Positions 60,841-64,000 of a stretch of 64,000 bases of DNA are shown one piece after another. The stretch is from Psychromonas marina (GTDB lineage Bacteria > Pseudomonadota > Gammaproteobacteria > Enterobacterales > Psychromonadaceae): contig NZ_BSPQ01000001.1 in assembly GCF_030161115.1 (NCBI RefSeq), positions 434,001 to 498,000 of the forward strand, written 5' to 3'. Below the pieces are notes generated by a model. The model was not told where the DNA came from. It saw only the letters and a program-made list of their open reading frames with translations, and did no database searches. Positions within the stretch are counted from its first letter, which is position 1, and every line of letters starts with the position of its first letter. A program made the translations under genes and the position numbers.

Positions 60841-61981
60841 TGTTTTTCTCTATTAAGTTAACCACAGCAAGTGCCGCTTGTTTATCTGCATCGCATTTAA
60901 TTAATTGGTGTAATTCAGTGAATATTTCGATCATCTGTTCACCACCACCAGCAATCAACCGTTCTAATTCAGCAACCATTTTTTCAACGGTACAGTCATA
61001 TTGACTGAGCTCTTTCACAACCTCTCGGTCAGCGATAAGATTAGGCAGCGAAGTATATTTTACACTAGAAAGTGATTTCGCAATCATATAGGTTAATGTA
61101 CTGACTTTATAAGCAACAACCATTGGCGCTTTAGCTAACATCGCCTCTAATGCTGCAGTACCAGAAGCTAATAAAACCAGATCCGCAGATTGTAATACAT
61201 CGCTTGAGTGTCCATCAAACAGCGTGATAGGGAGATCTGGTGCTATCTCATTAACCTGTTCCATAAACTGTTGTTTACGGCGATCGTTAACCATTGGTAC
61301 GATAAAGCGATACTCTGGATGCTTTTGATGGATAATTTTAGCCGTTTCTAAAAATAGTGGTCCTAACACACCAACTTCCGCTTTACGACTACCCGGTAAT
61401 ATCGCAAGTATTTTTTCATCCGTCTCTAATGACAAGCGATCACGCGCTTGATCTTTTTCACGAATGATTGGCAGTTGATCTGCTAATGTATGACCAACAA
61501 ACTGACAAGGCACATTAAAACGATCGTAAAATGCTTTTTCAAAGGGTAGAAATGCTAAGACTAAGTTCGTCGCTTTGGCTATTTTATGAATACGCCATTG
61601 CTTCCATGCCCAAACTGAAGGACTCACATAATGGATCGTTTTAATACCCTGTGCCTTGAGTTTAAGTTCTACAGTTAGGTTAAAGTCAGGGGCATCAATA
61701 CCGATAAAGATATCTGGAGGGTTGTTCAGAAAATGTTGCGTAATCGATTTTCGAATCGATAGAATGCTACGCAATTTTCCTAATACTTCAACAAAGCCCA
61801 TTACCGATAGTGCTTCTAAAGGGTGTAAAGCAGTGCACCCCTGAGCGATCATTTTAGGCCCAGCGATTCCTTCAAATATCGCATCAGGATAATGTACCTT
61901 AAGTGCTTTTATTAACCCTTCACCTAAAATATCACCGGAAGCTTCACCAGCAATTAAACCGATACGTAATGGTTTAGTCAT
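60833..61981 (-). CDS. lpxB: Lipid-A-disaccharide synthase
   Basis: LpxB joins UDP-2,3-diacylglucosamine and lipid X to form the lipid A disaccharide at the inner-membrane surface. The 382-residue GT19 protein has [14 protein letters not shown] at the start, [19 protein letters not shown] [11 protein letters not shown], and [14 protein letters not shown] prefer the ATG that gives MTKPLRIGL; an in-frame ATG two codons earlier is possible. It overlaps rnhB at its end. A terminator-like hairpin separates it from lpxA. Confidence 0.95.
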   Translation of the reverse strand: MTKPLRIGLIAGEASGDILGEGLIKALKVHYPDAIFEGIAGPKMIAQGCTALHPLEALSVMGFVEVLGKLRSILSIRKSITQHFLNNPPDIFIGIDAPDFNLTVELKLKAQGIKTIHYVSPSVWAWKQWRIHKIAKATNLVLAFLPFEKAFYDRFNVPCQFVGHTLADQLPIIREKDQARDRLSLETDEKILAILPGSRKAEVGVLGPLFLETAKIIHQKHPEYRFIVPMVNDRRKQQFMEQVNEIAPDLPITLFDGHSSDVLQSADLVLLASGTAALEAMLAKAPMVVAYKVSTLTYMIAKSLSSVKYTSLPNLIADREVVKELSQYDCTVEKMVAELERLIAGGGEQMIEIFTELHQLIKCDADKQAALAVVNLIEKNNG

Positions 61982-62006
61982 AATCATTCGCTCATAAAAT
62001 ATTCTG

Positions 62007-62032
62007 AAAAAAAAAGGCTCTGATGAGCCTTT
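62007..62032 (-). terminator. Terminator-like hairpin between lpxA and lpxB
   Basis: AAAGGCTC (62013-62020) pairs perfectly with GAGCCTTT (62025-62032) around a four-base loop, and a run of nine T follows on the minus strand. Position is 33 bases after the lpxA stop, 26 bases before the lpxB start. Confidence 0.75.
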
Positions 62033-62064
62033 AAAGGTGAATCACATTTTGTGTTATACACAAA

Positions 62065-62865
62065 TTACCTAACGATACCGCGACTCTCTTCGTTTAAGAA
62101 GTCATGCAACACTTTAAGCTCAGGCGTTTCTTTAACTTTAGCGGCAATAATATTTTTTGCATCTTCTAAGCTATTACCATCACGGCATAATGCTTTATAA
62201 GCACGTTTGATTTCCATTATAGCAGCACTACTAAAGCCACGGCGTTTGAGGCCAACAGAGTTAATACCCTGTGCTTGTACGTAGTTACCCGATGCCATAA
62301 AGTAAGGTGGAATATCTTTGTTTACCGCAGAACAACCACCAATCATTGCATACTCGCCGACACGGGTAAATTGATGCAATGCAGATAAGCCGCCGATAAT
62401 CACGTTATTAGCAAGCTTAGTATGACCCGCTAATGTCGCATTATTAGAAAGAATAATATTATCGCCAAGAATACAGTCATGCGCTACATGTACATAAGCC
62501 ATTAATAGGTTGTTATTACCAATTTTTGTGGTGCCATTATCCTGCGCAGTACCACGATGAATCGTACAGCTTTCACGGAAAACGTTATTATCACCAATCT
62601 CTAAGAAGGTCTCTTCACCGTTATATTTTAGATCTTGGCAATCCTCTCCGACAGAAGCAAACTGAAAGACTTTATTACCTTTACCCATTTTTGTTGGGCC
62701 GTTCATTACTACGTGTGGCGCAATCCAACAATCTTCACCGATTTCAACACGCGCACCGATGATGGTATAAGGTCCGATTTCCACATTAGCACCAATGATT
62801 GCCGTTTCATGCACAATCGCTGTTGAGTGGACTTTTGCTGTTTCGTGAATATTGTTATTAGTCAT
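62065..62865 (-). CDS. lpxA: UDP-N-acetylglucosamine acyltransferase
   Basis: LpxA makes the first step of lipid A synthesis, acylating UDP-GlcNAc at O-3. About 266 residues of left-handed beta helix with hexapeptide repeats (IGANVEIGPYTIIGARVEIG in part), the catalytic histidine in HVAHDCILG and a helical C-terminus. I start at [14 protein letters not shown], where the ATG overlaps the fabZ stop by one base (TAATG), and AGAGAG lies upstream. Standard position between fabZ and lpxB. Confidence 0.96.
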   Translation of the reverse strand: MTNNNIHETAKVHSTAIVHETAIIGANVEIGPYTIIGARVEIGEDCWIAPHVVMNGPTKMGKGNKVFQFASVGEDCQDLKYNGEETFLEIGDNNVFRESCTIHRGTAQDNGTTKIGNNNLLMAYVHVAHDCILGDNIILSNNATLAGHTKLANNVIIGGLSALHQFTRVGEYAMIGGCSAVNKDIPPYFMASGNYVQAQGINSVGLKRRGFSSAAIMEIKRAYKALCRDGNSLEDAKNIIAAKVKETPELKVLHDFLNEESRGIVR

Positions 62866-63317
62866 TAGATCTCTCTTCTTGCACACATGATCATTGCTTG
62901 ACAGGCAACTTCGCCGTCAACCTTAGCAGTACATTCAAATTTCCCCATACCACGACGCTCTTTTAAGTAAATAACTTCAAGTTCAAGTTTATCACCTGGC
63001 ACCACTGGTTTACGAAAACGTACTTTATCAACCGACGCTAAAAAATATAGCTCGTTTTCAGCAGGCTTACCGTAGGTTGCAAAGGCTAAGACACCTGTTG
63101 CTTGTGCTAATGCTTCAATGATCATCACACCAGGGAATACCGGTGTACCCGGAAAGTGCCCTTGAAACTGAGGCTCGTTGAATGAGATATTTTTATAACC
63201 ACTTAATGTTTTGCCCGGCACGTAATCGACAACGCGATCTATCAATAAAAACGGGTAGCGATGTGGAAGCAGATTCATGATCTCTTTAATATCTAAACTG
63301 TTTAATTCGTTGCTCAC
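62865..63317 (-). CDS. fabZ: 3-hydroxyacyl-ACP dehydratase FabZ
   Basis: FabZ dehydrates 3-hydroxyacyl-ACP in fatty acid elongation and competes with LpxA/LpxD for hydroxyacyl-ACP. About 150 residues with [16 protein letters not shown] and the catalytic histidine segment [17 protein letters not shown] (in part). I choose the GTG at 63317 (product [14 protein letters not shown]), because AAGGA sits seven bases upstream and this avoids overlap with lpxD; an ATG 13 codons further upstream is in frame. Confidence 0.95.
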   Translation of the reverse strand: MSNELNSLDIKEIMNLLPHRYPFLLIDRVVDYVPGKTLSGYKNISFNEPQFQGHFPGTPVFPGVMIIEALAQATGVLAFATYGKPAENELYFLASVDKVRFRKPVVPGDKLELEVIYLKERRGMGKFECTAKVDGEVACQAMIMCARREI

Positions 63318-63327
63318 TGAATATTCC

Positions 63328-64000
63328 TTAGTCTTTATCTTGTAATTGTTTTTCAAGTTGCTTCACACGTTTAAATAGATCTTCTATTTTTAACATATAA
63401 GCTGTATTTTTTCGCCACTGTCTATTTTCAATTGCAGGTACACCTGAAGAGTATATGCCTGCTTGGTCAATATTACGCACTACCATGCTATCACCAGTGA
63501 TAACCACGTTATCCGCAATAGTTAGATGGCCATTCATCGCCACGCCACCACCTATAATACAGCTTTTACCAACTTTAGTGCTGCCCGCAATGTTAGAGCC
63601 CCCTGCAATCGCAGTATGCTCTCCAATAACAACATTGTGTGCAATTTGGCACTGGTTATCAATTTTTACACCATCTTTAATGATTGTGTCAGAAAGTGCA
63701 CCACGGTCGATCGTTGTGGATGAGCCGATCTCGACATCATCACCAATAATAACCTTACCTATTTGTGGTATTTTCACCCACTTTCCTTGGTATGGTGCAT
63801 TACCAAACCCATCACTGCCCACCACGCTATTTGCATGAATGATACATCGTTCACCAATTTGGCAGTCATGATAAACCGTTACATTAGGGTAGATCTTAGT
63901 CTGTTTATTAATTTTAACCTGCTGACCAATCACTACATTTGCAAATATCTGGCAATTATCAGCAATTTCAACATTAGCGCCAATCACCACATTTTCAGCG
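63328..64000 (-). CDS. lpxD: UDP-3-O-acylglucosamine N-acyltransferase LpxD (5' end outside window)
   Basis: The frame is open to the window edge and encodes about 224 residues of a protein normally about 340 long. The visible part is the left-handed beta helix of hexapeptide repeats with the catalytic-type histidine in [11 protein letters not shown], then [16 protein letters not shown] and a C-terminal helix ([15 protein letters not shown]). LpxD N-acylates UDP-3-O-acylglucosamine in lipid A synthesis. It heads the visible lpx cluster and is followed by fabZ after 10 bases. The N-terminal uridine-binding domain lies beyond the window. Confidence 0.95.
   Translation of the reverse strand, partial: AENVVIGANVEIADNCQIFANVVIGQQVKINKQTKIYPNVTVYHDCQIGERCIIHANSVVGSDGFGNAPYQGKWVKIPQIGKVIIGDDVEIGSSTTIDRGALSDTIIKDGVKIDNQCQIAHNVVIGEHTAIAGGSNIAGSTKVGKSCIIGGGVAMNGHLTIADNVVITGDSMVVRNIDQAGIYSSGVPAIENRQWRKNTAYMLKIEDLFKRVKQLEKQLQDKD

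Overview
This window looks like a chromosomal segment of a marine gammaproteobacterium. The protein set is closest in character to Psychromonas or a neighbour of Vibrionaceae: a Vibrio-type chitobiose operon with ChiS, a Crl/FrsA/ProBA neighbourhood, an lpxD-fabZ-lpxA-lpxB-rnhB-dnaE cluster, an AT-rich base composition and AT-rich spacers. The genus is inferred from protein resemblance recalled from memory, not from a search. No tRNA, rRNA, CRISPR array, transposase or phage gene was seen.

Layout. 1-6.7 kb holds housekeeping genes: the 3' part of degQ, pykF, the parC-plsC-rraB run, then ubiK and a DUF2750 gene on the other strand. 6.8-11 kb is the branched-chain amino acid region: ilvC faces away from a minus-strand run of sseA, ilvY and a stand-alone HD-GYP phosphodiesterase, so sseA sits between ilvY and its usual target. 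11.1-15.8 kb is an accessory minus-strand block: two secreted spondin-domain proteins (one a lipoprotein), an OmpR-type regulator, its histidine kinase and two tandem tiny exported proteins. tcdA follows on the plus strand.

16.9-34.7 kb is a complete-looking chitin-oligosaccharide island. It contains a solute-binding protein, a two-permease/two-ATPase ABC importer, a GH9 enzyme, a GH20 hexosaminidase, a GH94 N,N'-diacetylchitobiose phosphorylase and a phosphohexomutase, with the sensor ChiS divergent from the operon. Import of (GlcNAc)n, exo-hydrolysis and phosphorolysis would yield GlcNAc and GlcNAc-1-phosphate, and the mutase would lead the latter to GlcNAc-6-phosphate. The GlcNAc kinase that I recall from the equivalent Vibrio operon is absent.

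34.7-42.2 kb holds ampD, eno, pyrG, a secreted alkylsulfatase and mazG. A 584-base spacer next to eno carries a second, truncated copy of the eno 3' end and decayed copies of its terminator. 42.3-46.5 kb is a two-gene RND efflux operon. 46.6-52.1 kb has proB-proA, crl and frsA (minus) and nnrS (plus). 52.1-55.2 kb carries a CPA2 cation/proton antiporter and a GGDEF diguanylate cyclase. The rest is tilS, dnaE, rnhB, lpxB, lpxA, fabZ and the truncated lpxD, all on the minus strand.

The least explained parts are the spondin/two-component/small-protein block (11.1-15.8 kb), the eno tail duplication (35.4-35.8 kb), and several hairpins placed between genes that are normally co-transcribed.
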